Assembly: GCA_015066225.1 (NCBI GenBank)
Contig: SVOT01000002.1
Span: 310,001-374,000 of the forward strand
DNA from: Oscillospiraceae bacterium
GTDB taxonomy: Bacteria > Bacillota > Clostridia > Oscillospirales > Acutalibacteraceae
Length of the DNA: 64,000 nucleotides
Direction of reading: 5' to 3'
The notes beneath the pieces were generated by a model. That model was not told where the DNA came from. It was given only the letters and a program-made list of their open reading frames with translations, and made no database searches. Shown here piece by piece: positions 28,860 to 37,549 of this stretch (positions within the stretch are counted from its first letter, which is position 1; each line of letters starts with the position of its first letter). The position numbers and the translations under genes were made by a program.

Positions 28860-29489
28860 ATGGTTCTTAAACATCTGACCCTTGGCGATTTGGGGACTAA
28901 TTGCTACGTTTTGTGCGATGAAGAGAGCAAAGAGGGTGCGGTTATAGACCCCGCTGTTTACAGCGTCGAAATAGAAAAAGCGATTATTGAGGCAGGCATT
29001 AAAAGCTTAAAATATATCATCTGCACCCACGGTCATTTCGACCATGTGGGCGGTGTGTGTGAGCTTTCAAGAAAGCATCCGCAGGCTGAAATTGTTGCAG
29101 GTAAAGATGAGGCAACGCTTCTCAGAAGCCCAATGCTAAACCTTTCGGGGCATTTCGGCTACCCCTTTGAGATGTTTGACGCAGACCTTTCTGTTGAAGG
29201 CGGTGACGTGTTGGCTCTTGGCGAAAACACCTTTAAGGTCTATTCAGCACCCGGTCACACAAAGGGCGGTATCGTGCTTGTGTGCGAAAATGCAGAAATA
29301 ATATTCTCCGGTGATACGCTTTTTATGGGGAGCATCGGCAGAACGGATTTCCCCGGCGGAAGCTACTCGGAGCTTATGAACAGCCTCAGCTTATTTAAAA
29401 GAATGCCTGAAAGCTACAAAATATATTCAGGTCACGGCCCCGCAACAACCGTGGGGTATGAACTGAAAGCGAATATGTATTTAAGATGA
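28860..29489 (+). CDS. MBL-fold metallohydrolase (glyoxalase II-like)
   Basis: The ATG at 28860 directly follows the dtd stop and has GGTGA upstream; a longer in-frame start at 28827 lies inside dtd. The 209-residue protein has the metallo-beta-lactamase motif THGHFDHVGG, a second ligand in SAPGHTKGG, the Asp in IFSGDTLFMGSIGRTD and the last His in YSGHGPATT. This pattern is typical of hydroxyacylglutathione hydrolase-like proteins, although clostridia often lack glutathione, so the substrate is uncertain. It is fixed between dtd and hemZ in many Clostridia. Confidence 0.9.
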   Translation: MVLKHLTLGDLGTNCYVLCDEESKEGAVIDPAVYSVEIEKAIIEAGIKSLKYIICTHGHFDHVGGVCELSRKHPQAEIVAGKDEATLLRSPMLNLSGHFGYPFEMFDADLSVEGGDVLALGENTFKVYSAPGHTKGGIVLVCENAEIIFSGDTLFMGSIGRTDFPGGSYSELMNSLSLFKRMPESYKIYSGHGPATTVGYELKANMYLR

Positions 29490-30949
29490 ATTTATATTAC
29501 GTTTCACATAATTACAGATACGAGGCGGAAAAGCTTCTGCGACTGTTTTTCCCCCTTGAAAAAATTAATGAATTTACAGAGTTTGCAGAAGACCACGGCA
29601 ACTATCTTCTCACCGAGATAAGGGGTGAGGATGAACTTCTTATGATTGCCGAGCTTTCTGTTGACGGCGTAAAGAAGAGAAAAGAAAAAACCGTGAAAAG
29701 CGACGAATGCCGTGACCAAGAGCTTGAGCTGTTGCTTATGGCGTATGAATTGCTTTGTGAAATTTGCGGTTTCACCCCCAAATGGGGTATTCTGACAGGT
29801 GTCAGACCATCAAAGCTTTTGCTCAGCCGTCTTGCTGAATTGGGTGAAGAGGGCGCGAAGGCTTGGTTTATTAATACATACAGGGTTTCACCCGAAAAAA
29901 CCGACCTTGCAATGCAGGTTGCAAAGCGTGAGGTTGAAATAATAAAAAAAGCGGGGACAAATTCATTCAGCCTTTATATCAGCATACCCTTTTGCCCCAC
30001 AAGATGCAGTTATTGTTCCTTTGTTTCTCACTCCGTTGCAACGCAAAAAGCAAAGGAGTTAATCCCCGCATATATCGAAAAGCTCTGCAGAGAGCTTGAA
30101 ATAACTGCAGACAAGGTGAAAGAAAGCGGCTTGCATCTTACAAGCGTCTATTGGGGTGGCGGTACACCCACAACTCTTGAGCCCTCTGAGCTTGAAATGA
30201 TACTTGAAAAAATTGAAGAATGCTTCGATTTATCGGGGTGCCTTGAATACACCGTTGAGGCGGGCAGACCCGACACAATAACAGAGGAAAAGCTTCTTGT
30301 GCTGAAAAAACACGGAGTGGGAAGAATAAGTGTTAACCCACAGACGTTTTCGGATTCTGTTCTCAGAGCCATCGGGCGCAATCACACTGCAGGTCTTACG
30401 GAAGAAAAATATATTCTTGCAAGAAGGGTTGGCTTTGACAGCATAAATATGGACCTTATTGCAGGTCTCCCCACAGATACGCTTGAGGGCTTCAAAAACA
30501 GTGTGGATAAGGCGGTGGAGCTTGGTGCGGATAACATAACGGTGCACACTCTGGCGCTGAAAAAATCCGCAACCATTGTGACGGAAAATGAAAGCGAAAG
30601 CCTTGAAAAAGAGAATGTTTCAAAAATGCTTGAATATTCTCAAAAGGTGCTCAGAGAAAACGGATATTACCCATACTATATGTACAGGCAGAGCAAATCT
30701 CTTGGTAATTTCGAAAATGTGGGCTGGAGTAAAGATGGTAAGGAATGCTTTTATAACGTGCTTATGATGGAAGAATATCAGAGCATATTATCCGTTGGTG
30801 CGGGGGCAGTTACAAAGCTCCGTGCCGAGGACGGAAGCGTTATTGAACGCATTTTTAATTTCAAATACCCATTTGAATATATTTCGCAGTTTTCGGTTAC
30901 TGAAGATAAAAAGAAGAGAATTACCGAATTTTTCGAAGAATATAAATAA
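29486..30949 (+). CDS. hemZ: HemZ-type coproporphyrinogen dehydrogenase-like radical SAM protein
   Basis: This 487-residue protein overlaps the MBL gene by 4 bp. The radical SAM cluster motif is C-P-T-R-C-S-Y-C near residue 170, preceded by LYISIPF. GGGTPTTLEPSEL and VEAGRPDTI follow as in the HemN/HemZ group. An N-terminal domain of about 160 residues, found in HemZ but not in HemN, is present (YYVSHNYRYEAEKLL onward). HemZ is annotated as an oxygen-independent coproporphyrinogen III oxidase, but the true substrate in haem-lacking clostridia is not established. No other haem genes are in the window. Confidence 0.9.
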   Translation: MNLYYVSHNYRYEAEKLLRLFFPLEKINEFTEFAEDHGNYLLTEIRGEDELLMIAELSVDGVKKRKEKTVKSDECRDQELELLLMAYELLCEICGFTPKWGILTGVRPSKLLLSRLAELGEEGAKAWFINTYRVSPEKTDLAMQVAKREVEIIKKAGTNSFSLYISIPFCPTRCSYCSFVSHSVATQKAKELIPAYIEKLCRELEITADKVKESGLHLTSVYWGGGTPTTLEPSELEMILEKIEECFDLSGCLEYTVEAGRPDTITEEKLLVLKKHGVGRISVNPQTFSDSVLRAIGRNHTAGLTEEKYILARRVGFDSINMDLIAGLPTDTLEGFKNSVDKAVELGADNITVHTLALKKSATIVTENESESLEKENVSKMLEYSQKVLRENGYYPYYMYRQSKSLGNFENVGWSKDGKECFYNVLMMEEYQSILSVGAGAVTKLRAEDGSVIERIFNFKYPFEYISQFSVTEDKKKRITEFFEEYK

Positions 30950-30965
30950 TCGAGGCGGTGAATTT

Positions 30966-31892
30966 ATGTCGAACATCAACAACACCCTTGAGTATATTAT
31001 TGAACGTGCATCTTGCCCTTTGGATTTTGTTTCGGAGTGTGAAGAAGCCTACAACAAAAAAATCGACAGAATAGCAGAGCACATAAAGCAAAACAAAAAA
31101 ATCGAGATAGTTATGCTGGCGGGGCCCAGCTCGGCGGGTAAAACCACCACAGCAAAAAAGCTGAAGGCCGCACTTTCTTCAAAGGGTATGAAATGCCACA
31201 CTTTGTCGCTGGATGATTTTTATCTTGACAACTGCGACGCACCCCGTCTGCCCGACGGCACACCGGATTTTGAAACGGTTGAAGCACTTGATATCAAATG
31301 CTTTGAGGAAACAATGAAAGCGCTTCTTGATAGAGGCGAGGCGGAAATGCCGTTGTTTGATTTTATAACAGGCACGAGAAAGCCTGTTGGCGAAAAGCTT
31401 TCGGTGGGTGAAAACGACGTTATAATCGTTGAGGGGTTGCATGCACTTAACCCCGTGATTACAAAAAATCTCCCCAAAGAGTCGCTTTTGAAAATATATA
31501 TCAGCGTTTCATCCAGGATATATGACGCAGATAAGAACATTGTTCTTAACAAAAGAAATATAAGGTTTCTTCGCAGAATGGTCAGGGATTATAAATTTCG
31601 TGGCAACTCTGTTGAGAATACCTTTAAAATGTGGATTACGGTGCGCTACGGCGAGGATGCGTATCTTTTTCCCTATAAAGATAATGCGGATTTCAGAATA
31701 AACACAATCCACCTTTATGAGATATGTGTTATCAAGGATTTTGCAGAAGAGCTTCTGAAAAGCGTTGAAAAGTCATCACCCTTTTACAAGGAATCTCAAA
31801 GGCTTATCAGAAATCTGAGAAAATTTCCGTCTGTATGCAGTAAAGTTGTTCCGGATGATTCTTTGTTGAGAGAATTCATCGGAAAGGAGTAA
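30966..31892 (+). CDS. Uridine kinase-like nucleoside kinase
   Basis: The ATG at 30966 follows a GAGGCGGTG site 16 bp after hemZ; a longer open frame begins inside hemZ and is rejected. The 308-residue protein has the P-loop GPSSAGKTTTAKKL at about residues 52-65, LSLDDFYLDN and VIVEGLHALNP, which match the phosphoribulokinase/uridine kinase family. It phosphorylates a nucleoside or a related small molecule. Many clostridial homologues have an extra N-terminal TGS-like domain of about 200 residues. Here only about 50 residues precede the P-loop, so this is a short version. Confidence 0.85.
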   Translation: MSNINNTLEYIIERASCPLDFVSECEEAYNKKIDRIAEHIKQNKKIEIVMLAGPSSAGKTTTAKKLKAALSSKGMKCHTLSLDDFYLDNCDAPRLPDGTPDFETVEALDIKCFEETMKALLDRGEAEMPLFDFITGTRKPVGEKLSVGENDVIIVEGLHALNPVITKNLPKESLLKIYISVSSRIYDADKNIVLNKRNIRFLRRMVRDYKFRGNSVENTFKMWITVRYGEDAYLFPYKDNADFRINTIHLYEICVIKDFAEELLKSVEKSSPFYKESQRLIRNLRKFPSVCSKVVPDDSLLREFIGKE

Positions 31893-31895
31893 GCA

Positions 31896-33677
31896 ATGTC
31901 AGAAAAATCAATGAAAAAGCAGAACGTTTTAGGCGGTGCAATGGTCCTTGTTGTGGCAACTGCATTGGTTAAAATAATCGGTGCTGTTTATAAAATCCCT
32001 GTTACCGGCATTATCGGCTCCCTTGGTCGAGGCTATTTCGGTGCGGCGTATAATATCTATACCCCCATATATGCAATTTCAATGGCAGGCTTGCCTGTTG
32101 CGGTTTCTGCAATAGTTTCAAAAAATGCAGCATTGGGAAAATACCGTGACGTTAAACAGGTTTTGAAAATAACCTTCCCGCTGTTTCTCGTTCTTGGCAT
32201 TGTTGGAACGGGGGCTCTTTTGCTTGCGGCGAAGCCCTATGTTACTTCTGTTGGCTCACCCCTTGCCATATACAGCGTAATCTGTATTGCTCCCTCAATC
32301 CTTTTTTGCTGTATTATGAGCACCTACCGTGGATATTACGAGGGTCTGAGCAATATGTACCCCACGGCGATTTCACAGGTTATTGAGTCGGTGGGTAAGC
32401 TTGTATTCGGGCTTGTTTTCTCATATATGGTTCTGGGCTATGCCACAGAGCAGATTGAAGCTACAGGCTCCGTGTTCGGCTTTGTTGTTAAAACCGAGGC
32501 AGATGAAGCAATAGTTTATGCCCTTGCGGCGGCAGGTGCAATTCTTGGTGTTACCCTTGGCACTGTTTTCGGCGCCATTTACACAATATTACGCCACAAA
32601 ATCAGAAAAGACGGCATATCAAAAGAGATGCTGGTGAATTCACCTCTGGCTTCACCCAGAAAAGTAACGCTCAGGGAAATAATCGCAATTGCTATTCCTA
32701 CAGCGGCAAGCTCACTCGTGCTAAATGTTACAAATTTCATTGACACGTTTATGATTCAGAGCCGTCTTGAAACTGTTGTTGAAAGAAACTACGACACGAT
32801 AATGGGGCTCTACGGCGAATCAATAACTGCCGCAGGTATCGCAAAGGAAAATATAGATACGTTCCTTTACGGTGCATATGACACAACGCTTGATTTCAGA
32901 AATCTTGTTCCCACGATTATGATGACTCTTGGCGTCAGCGCAATCCCCATTGTTTCTGCGGCTGTTGCAAAAAGAGATTATAAAACAGTTAACGGAACGG
33001 TTAACACGGTTTTCAGAATGACAATGCTTATTGCACTCCCTGCAGGTGCGGGCTTCTTTGCCCTTTCCGAGCCCATTATGAATTTGCTTTATAAAGGCAC
33101 AGAGGGTGAAAGCGGTATCGCAATCGCCGCTCCCGTGCTTGGGCTTTACGGTCTTATGATGGCAATACTTACGCTTTCTTCACCGCTCACAAACCTGTTG
33201 CAGGCAATCGGCAGGGCGGATGTCCCCGCAAAATCTTTGGCATTGGGCTGTGTATTCAAAATCGGTCTTAACTACGTTCTTATAGGCATACCTGAAATAA
33301 ACGTTAAGGGTGCAGTTTTCGGTACGGCATTTTTCTACCTTATTTGTATTGCATATAACTTTGCCGTTCTCAAAAGAGAAACCCGCATTAAGCTTGATTT
33401 GAAAACTGTTCTTGTAAAGCCTCTTATTTCATCGGTGCTTTGCGGCGGTGCGGCTTACGGCTCCTATGCATTTCTGAGCTCTGTGTTGACCTTCGGCGAC
33501 CCTGCATCAAGACTCAACGGTCAGTCACTTGCTTGCATTATTTCCGTTGGTGTTGCAGTGCTTGTGTATGCAATTTCGGTGCTTTTGATGAAAACTTTGG
33601 TAAAAGATGACATTTTAATGCTTCCAAAGGGAGAAAAATTGGCGGAAATACTTGAAAAATATAAACTTATAGTTTAA
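31896..33677 (+). CDS. SpoVB/MOP-superfamily lipid flippase
   Basis: This 593-residue protein starts 3 bp after the kinase gene and has about 14 hydrophobic segments. The N-terminal pattern (LGGAMVLVVATALVKIIGAVYKIP) and YRGYYEGLSNMYPTAISQ are typical of the SpoVB/YabM branch of polysaccharide transporters in the MOP superfamily, which includes MurJ-like flippases. It probably flips lipid-linked sugar precursors across the membrane for cell wall, cortex or exopolysaccharide. An extra loop after residue 190 (VFGFVVKTEADEAIV) is not common. Context gives no further clue to the substrate. Confidence 0.85.
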   Translation: MSEKSMKKQNVLGGAMVLVVATALVKIIGAVYKIPVTGIIGSLGRGYFGAAYNIYTPIYAISMAGLPVAVSAIVSKNAALGKYRDVKQVLKITFPLFLVLGIVGTGALLLAAKPYVTSVGSPLAIYSVICIAPSILFCCIMSTYRGYYEGLSNMYPTAISQVIESVGKLVFGLVFSYMVLGYATEQIEATGSVFGFVVKTEADEAIVYALAAAGAILGVTLGTVFGAIYTILRHKIRKDGISKEMLVNSPLASPRKVTLREIIAIAIPTAASSLVLNVTNFIDTFMIQSRLETVVERNYDTIMGLYGESITAAGIAKENIDTFLYGAYDTTLDFRNLVPTIMMTLGVSAIPIVSAAVAKRDYKTVNGTVNTVFRMTMLIALPAGAGFFALSEPIMNLLYKGTEGESGIAIAAPVLGLYGLMMAILTLSSPLTNLLQAIGRADVPAKSLALGCVFKIGLNYVLIGIPEINVKGAVFGTAFFYLICIAYNFAVLKRETRIKLDLKTVLVKPLISSVLCGGAAYGSYAFLSSVLTFGDPASRLNGQSLACIISVGVAVLVYAISVLLMKTLVKDDILMLPKGEKLAEILEKYKLIV

Positions 33678-33696
33678 AATAGAAGAGGTATTAAAT

Positions 33697-34494
33697 ATGG
33701 CTGTTAGCTTTGAGTTTAAAGAGAAATACAATTTCAACGACCTTGTTGAGATTGTCAGAATTCTTCGTGAGCCCGGTGGTTGCCCCTGGGATATGGAGCA
33801 AACTCACCAGAGCATCCGTGAGAATTTTCTTGAAGAAACATACGAAGTAATTGAAGCAATCGACACAAACAATCGTGAGCTTATGCAAGAGGAATTGGGT
33901 GATGTTCTTCTCCAGGTTCTTATGCATTCCGATATGGCAAGAACAGAGGGTTGGTTCACAATTGATGACGTTGCCGACGGTATAAGTCAGAAGCTTATTA
34001 TCCGTCACCCCCACGTTTTTGGCGATGTTAACGTAAACTCCACCGATGACGTTCTCAAAAATTGGGATACAATTAAAAGACAGACAAAGGACCAACGCAC
34101 TCAAAGTGAGGCTATGGCGGCTATCCCCGCAACATACCCTGCACTTATGAAAGCCCAAAAGGTTCAGGAAAAGGCTAAAAAAGCCGGGTTCGATTGGCGT
34201 GAAGCCGACGGTGCTTTTGACAAAATTTCTGAAGAGGCGGCAGAGCTTAAAGAGGCTCTCGCAAGGGGCGATAAGGCTTCTGTTGAGGACGAATTGGGTG
34301 ATTTGCTTTTCTCGGTTGTTAACACAGCTCGTTTTTGTGGCTGTGAAGCAGAAACGGCTCTTGATAAAGCAACAAAGAAGTTTATGGCTCGCTTCAATAT
34401 TGTTGAAAGGCTGGCTTCAGAAAAGGGTATTGATATGAAAAGTGCATCCATAGAGGTTCTTGACGAGCTTTGGGATTGTGCAAAGAAAAACTAA
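33697..34494 (+). CDS. mazG: MazG nucleoside triphosphate pyrophosphohydrolase
   Basis: The 265-residue protein has two MazG domains. The first carries GGCPWDMEQTHQS and the metal-binding ENFLEETYEVIEAI with a later EELGDVLLQV. The second has KISEEAAELKEAL and VEDELGDLLFSVV. MazG hydrolyses nucleoside triphosphates to monophosphates and pyrophosphate, cleaning the nucleotide pool and modulating ppGpp-linked responses. Placement between the flippase and HU matches many Clostridia genomes, where mazG and hup are neighbours. Confidence 0.96.
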   Translation: MAVSFEFKEKYNFNDLVEIVRILREPGGCPWDMEQTHQSIRENFLEETYEVIEAIDTNNRELMQEELGDVLLQVLMHSDMARTEGWFTIDDVADGISQKLIIRHPHVFGDVNVNSTDDVLKNWDTIKRQTKDQRTQSEAMAAIPATYPALMKAQKVQEKAKKAGFDWREADGAFDKISEEAAELKEALARGDKASVEDELGDLLFSVVNTARFCGCEAETALDKATKKFMARFNIVERLASEKGIDMKSASIEVLDELWDCAKKN

Positions 34495-34555
34495 GTCCAT
34501 TTAAAATCGCCTGTGAGCGATTTGGAAATAAAAAATTATTTTGGAGGATTCTAAA

Positions 34556-34825
34556 ATGAACAAAACAGATCTTGTAAATGCAGTTGCAGCTGCAGGTTTC
34601 ACAAAAAAGGACGCAGACAAAGCAGTAGCAGCAGTTTTCGAAGCTATCGAAGGCGCTCTTGTAAAAGGTGATAAGGTTCAGCTTATCGGTTTCGGTACAT
34701 TCGAAGTTCGTGAGAGAGCAGCTAAAGAAGGCCGCAACCCCAAGACAGGCGAAACAATCAAAATTGCAGCTTCTAAGGTTCCCGCTTTCAAGGCAGGCGC
34801 AGCTCTTAAAAACGCTGTTAAATAA
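34556..34825 (+). CDS. hup: HU-type nucleoid protein
   Basis: The ATG at 34556 with GGAGG 8 bp upstream gives an 89-residue HU/IHF-family protein that bends and compacts [42 protein letters not shown] and [14 protein letters not shown] cover the dimer core and the DNA-binding arm with its Arg-Asn-Pro tip. Codon choice resembles ppdK, as expected for an abundant protein. It ends the recJ operon but may have its own promoter in the 60 bp after mazG. Three terminator copies follow. Confidence 0.97.
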   Translation: MNKTDLVNAVAAAGFTKKDADKAVAAVFEAIEGALVKGDKVQLIGFGTFEVRERAAKEGRNPKTGETIKIAASKVPAFKAGAALKNAVK

Positions 34826-34833
34826 TTGATTTT

Positions 34834-35102
34834 GTGCAGAACACCCCCGACATTTCTGTCGGGGGTTAAACATTTTTTTGCCCACTCGCAGTATCTTCAT
34901 ACAGCGTCGGAGCAAAGAAAATGCTTTCTGCAGCAAAATCGATATGGTATGTGCAGAACACCCCCGACACTTCTGTCGGGGGTTAAACATTTTTTTGCCC
35001 ACTCGCAGTATCTTCATACAGCGTCGGGGCAAAGAAAATGCTTTCTGCAGCAAAATCGATATGGTATGTGCAGAACACCCCCGACATTTCTGTCGGGGGT
35101 TA
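34834..35102 (+). repeat. 117-bp tandem repeat carrying the HU terminator
   Basis: Copies start at 34834, 34951 and 35068. The first two are full length and nearly identical, differing by a few bases; the third has only the first 35 bp. Each copy starts with GTGCAGAACACCCCC, which leads into the hairpin ACCCCCGAC/GTCGGGGGT. The first two continue with an A/T run and a second inverted pair, GCAGAAAG/CTTTCTGC-like. Nothing here codes for protein; apparent frames are repeats of the same unit. The remaining sequence to 35208 holds only a short AGTGGCAAGTT duplication. Confidence 0.95.
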
Positions 35103-35208
35103 GTTTTTTTAGTGGCAAGTTGGAAGTGGTAAGTGGCAAGTTAAGGGGCGCAAGTGCCGATTATTTAATTTGTTGCGAAACTTCGTGCTGACGAGGTGGT
35201 GGTTTTAT

Positions 35209-36597
35209 TTATTCTGAAACAATGTTATTGAGCCAGACCTTCTTTTTAACAAGGATGATACCGATAATAACCTTTACAATGTCTATGCATTGAACAATGG
35301 GGAAGGTGTACCATATCGGCAGATGGAATACATAATAAAGGGAGAAGGCTATTGGCACGCTGACAGACATTATAAAAACGCTGTCCATAAGAAACGTAAC
35401 GAGAGTTTTGCCGCCGCTTCTAATGGTAAAATATGTTGCATTTGCAAAGGAGTGCACGGGAATGAATAGCGAGCAGACCTTTATAAAATATGCGGCTAAC
35501 TCTTTTGATTCCTCTGTGGTGTTATAAAGCAGAGGAATTTTGTCGCCTATAAAGAACACACCAACACCGATAACTGCGCTGAGAAATGCCGAGAAAGCAA
35601 TCAGCTTACGGTCTGTGTCAACCGCCTCCTTAAATCTGTTGGCACCAAGCTGTTTGCCGACGATGATGCCGATGCTGCTGCCAAGAGAAATGAAAGCGAT
35701 GTTTGCAAGGTTCATAACAGTTGAAGAAATACTGTAGCCTGCAACAACAGAAATTCCGTAAAGGCTGTACGCCATGCTGAGAAGTGACATTCCCAAGGAC
35801 CAGAAAAACTCATTAAACAGCAAGGGCATTCCCTTGAGGGTTATATCCTTGAAAACCTTTTTAGGCATTGAAAAGCTTCTGAAAGCACCTTTGAAATATG
35901 GGAAACGGTATCTCTTTTTTACAACGTAGAATATAATTACGGCACATTCAACGTACCTTGAAATTACGGTTGCCGTAGCCGCACCGACAACGCCCAATTC
36001 AGGAAAGCCCAGTTTGCCGAAAATCAAAACCCAGTTGAACGCACAGTTTGTGAGCACGGCAATAAAGCCCGCCACCATGGGGGCTACCGTTTCGCCTGTT
36101 TCACGAAGCGTGCTTGAAAAAATCTGGGCTATGCAGAAGGGTAACAAGCCCCAAAGAATAACCTTGAGATATTCCTTGGCATAGAAAAGGGTTTTGGCAA
36201 TATCGCCCGAATCTCCGCTTTCGTGAAGATAAAGGTTGATAAGAGTGTCGTCAAAGAAAATGAAAACCAACAACGCAACGGCAAAAAGAACTACCGAAAC
36301 TATCAGCTTATATCTGAGGGTAAAGCGGATACCGTTGTTGTCGTCCTTGCCAAAGAATTGGGCGGTGAAAATACCCGCACCGCTGAGAGCGCCAAAAACA
36401 GCAAGGCTGAACACAAATATAAGCTGATTGACAATCGAAACTCCCGACATCTGTTCGGTGCCGAGAGATCCAACCATCAAATTGTCAAGCATACTGACAA
36501 AGTTTGTTATAAAGTTTTGAATCATTATGGGGACAGCCACCGCAAGGGTCATTTTATAAAAGGCTCTGTCCCCTACAAATTTTTTAACTAAAGACAT
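35209..36597 (-). CDS. MATE-family efflux transporter
   Basis: This 462-residue protein has about 12 membrane segments in two halves, typical of the multidrug and toxin extrusion family (NorM/DinF branch), which exports organic cations with sodium or proton gradients. The N-terminus VAVPIMIQNFITNFVSMLDNLMVG and the motif SGAGIFTAQFFGKDD match the family. It is the last gene of the minus-strand operon from sufC; the stop of the upstream GH130 enzyme is 2 bp before it. The drug or metabolite is unknown. Confidence 0.9.
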   Translation of the reverse strand: MSLVKKFVGDRAFYKMTLAVAVPIMIQNFITNFVSMLDNLMVGSLGTEQMSGVSIVNQLIFVFSLAVFGALSGAGIFTAQFFGKDDNNGIRFTLRYKLIVSVVLFAVALLVFIFFDDTLINLYLHESGDSGDIAKTLFYAKEYLKVILWGLLPFCIAQIFSSTLRETGETVAPMVAGFIAVLTNCAFNWVLIFGKLGFPELGVVGAATATVISRYVECAVIIFYVVKKRYRFPYFKGAFRSFSMPKKVFKDITLKGMPLLFNEFFWSLGMSLLSMAYSLYGISVVAGYSISSTVMNLANIAFISLGSSIGIIVGKQLGANRFKEAVDTDRKLIAFSAFLSAVIGVGVFFIGDKIPLLYNTTEESKELAAYFIKVCSLFIPVHSFANATYFTIRSGGKTLVTFLMDSVFIMSVSVPIAFSLYYVFHLPIWYTFPIVQCIDIVKVIIGIILVKKKVWLNNIVSE

Positions 36598-36598
36598 A

Positions 36599-37549
36599 TT
36601 ATTTGATTAAATCGTGTTCCTTGATGAATTTGATTGTTTCATCAACTGTTGTGAATGCAAGACCGACAACGGTGTCAGCACCGCCGTAGTAGATTGCTAT
36701 TTTGCCGCTTTCAGAGTCTGCAAGTGCGGCACAGGGGAAGCAAACGTTGGGAACGTCGCCAACGAATTCATAGCTTTCACGGGGTGAGAGAAGGTAGCAA
36801 TCTGCTCTGTGAAGCACCTTCCAGGGCTCGTTGATATCTGTAATCATTGCCCCCATACTGTATGTGAAGCCGTTGCAGCTTGTGATAACGCCGTGATAGA
36901 AGCAAAGCCAGCCCTCATCTGTTTCAATAGGTGTGGGGCCTGCGCCAACCTTTGTCATTTCCCAGTTCTGCTCGGGCTTTATTACAAAGCGGTGTTTGCC
37001 CCAATATGTAAGGTCGGGGCTGTGGCTGAGGAAAATGTCGCCGTAGGGTGTGTGACCCTTGTCGCAGGGACGGGTGAAAATCATATATTCACCGTTGACC
37101 TTTCTGGGGAAAAGCACGCCGTTTCTTGAAACGGGGAGAACAGCATTTTCTTTTCTGTCCCATGTGATGAAATCCTCGGTTATTGCTATACCGATTGAAG
37201 TGCCTCTGTCGGTGTGGCAAACCCAGGAAAGGTAGTATTTACCGTCCATTTCGCAAAGACGGGGGTCATAGCCTCTGAAGATTTTTTCATCGTTAAGCTT
37301 CCAATGAATGCCGTCATCGCTGAAGCCCGTTACAAGATACTGCTCACGGGTGATGTCATCCATTCTGAAAACACCTGCAAAGCCGTTACCGTAGGGCACA
37401 ACAGCGGAGTTGAAAATGCTGTTTGCTTCTTTTACAAAGGTGCGGTCGATAATGGGGTTTTCGGTGTATCTCCATACGGGGTCTGTGCAATTGGCGGGTT
37501 TATCCTGCCAAGGGATGTTTTTTACAGTCGAGTTTAAAATTTTAGCCAT
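36599..37549 (-). CDS. GH130 mannoside phosphorylase/hydrolase
   Basis: This 316-residue protein has the five-bladed propeller repeats of glycoside hydrolase family 130, most of which phosphorolyse beta-mannosides. Family features are NSAVVPYGNGFAGVFRMDD, the YDPRLCEMDGKYYL blade, GAGPTPIETDEGWL and VPNVCFPCAAL near the end. The phosphorylase-type phosphate-binding residues cannot be verified by eye, so a hydrolase or oligosaccharide phosphorylase both remain possible. Its start overlaps the upstream stop by one base (TAATG). Together with the GH38 enzyme it suggests mannose-containing substrates. No signal peptide is seen. Confidence 0.88.
   Translation of the reverse strand: MAKILNSTVKNIPWQDKPANCTDPVWRYTENPIIDRTFVKEANSIFNSAVVPYGNGFAGVFRMDDITREQYLVTGFSDDGIHWKLNDEKIFRGYDPRLCEMDGKYYLSWVCHTDRGTSIGIAITEDFITWDRKENAVLPVSRNGVLFPRKVNGEYMIFTRPCDKGHTPYGDIFLSHSPDLTYWGKHRFVIKPEQNWEMTKVGAGPTPIETDEGWLCFYHGVITSCNGFTYSMGAMITDINEPWKVLHRADCYLLSPRESYEFVGDVPNVCFPCAALADSESGKIAIYYGGADTVVGLAFTTVDETIKFIKEHDLIK

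Noticed and set aside
34834-35102. CRISPR array.
   Set aside because: The 117-bp unit repeats directly without unique spacers.
34394-35191. Open frames of 121 and 219 codons across the HU terminator region.
   Set aside because: They are translations of the 117-bp tandem repeat, with repeated identical segments and no start signal.
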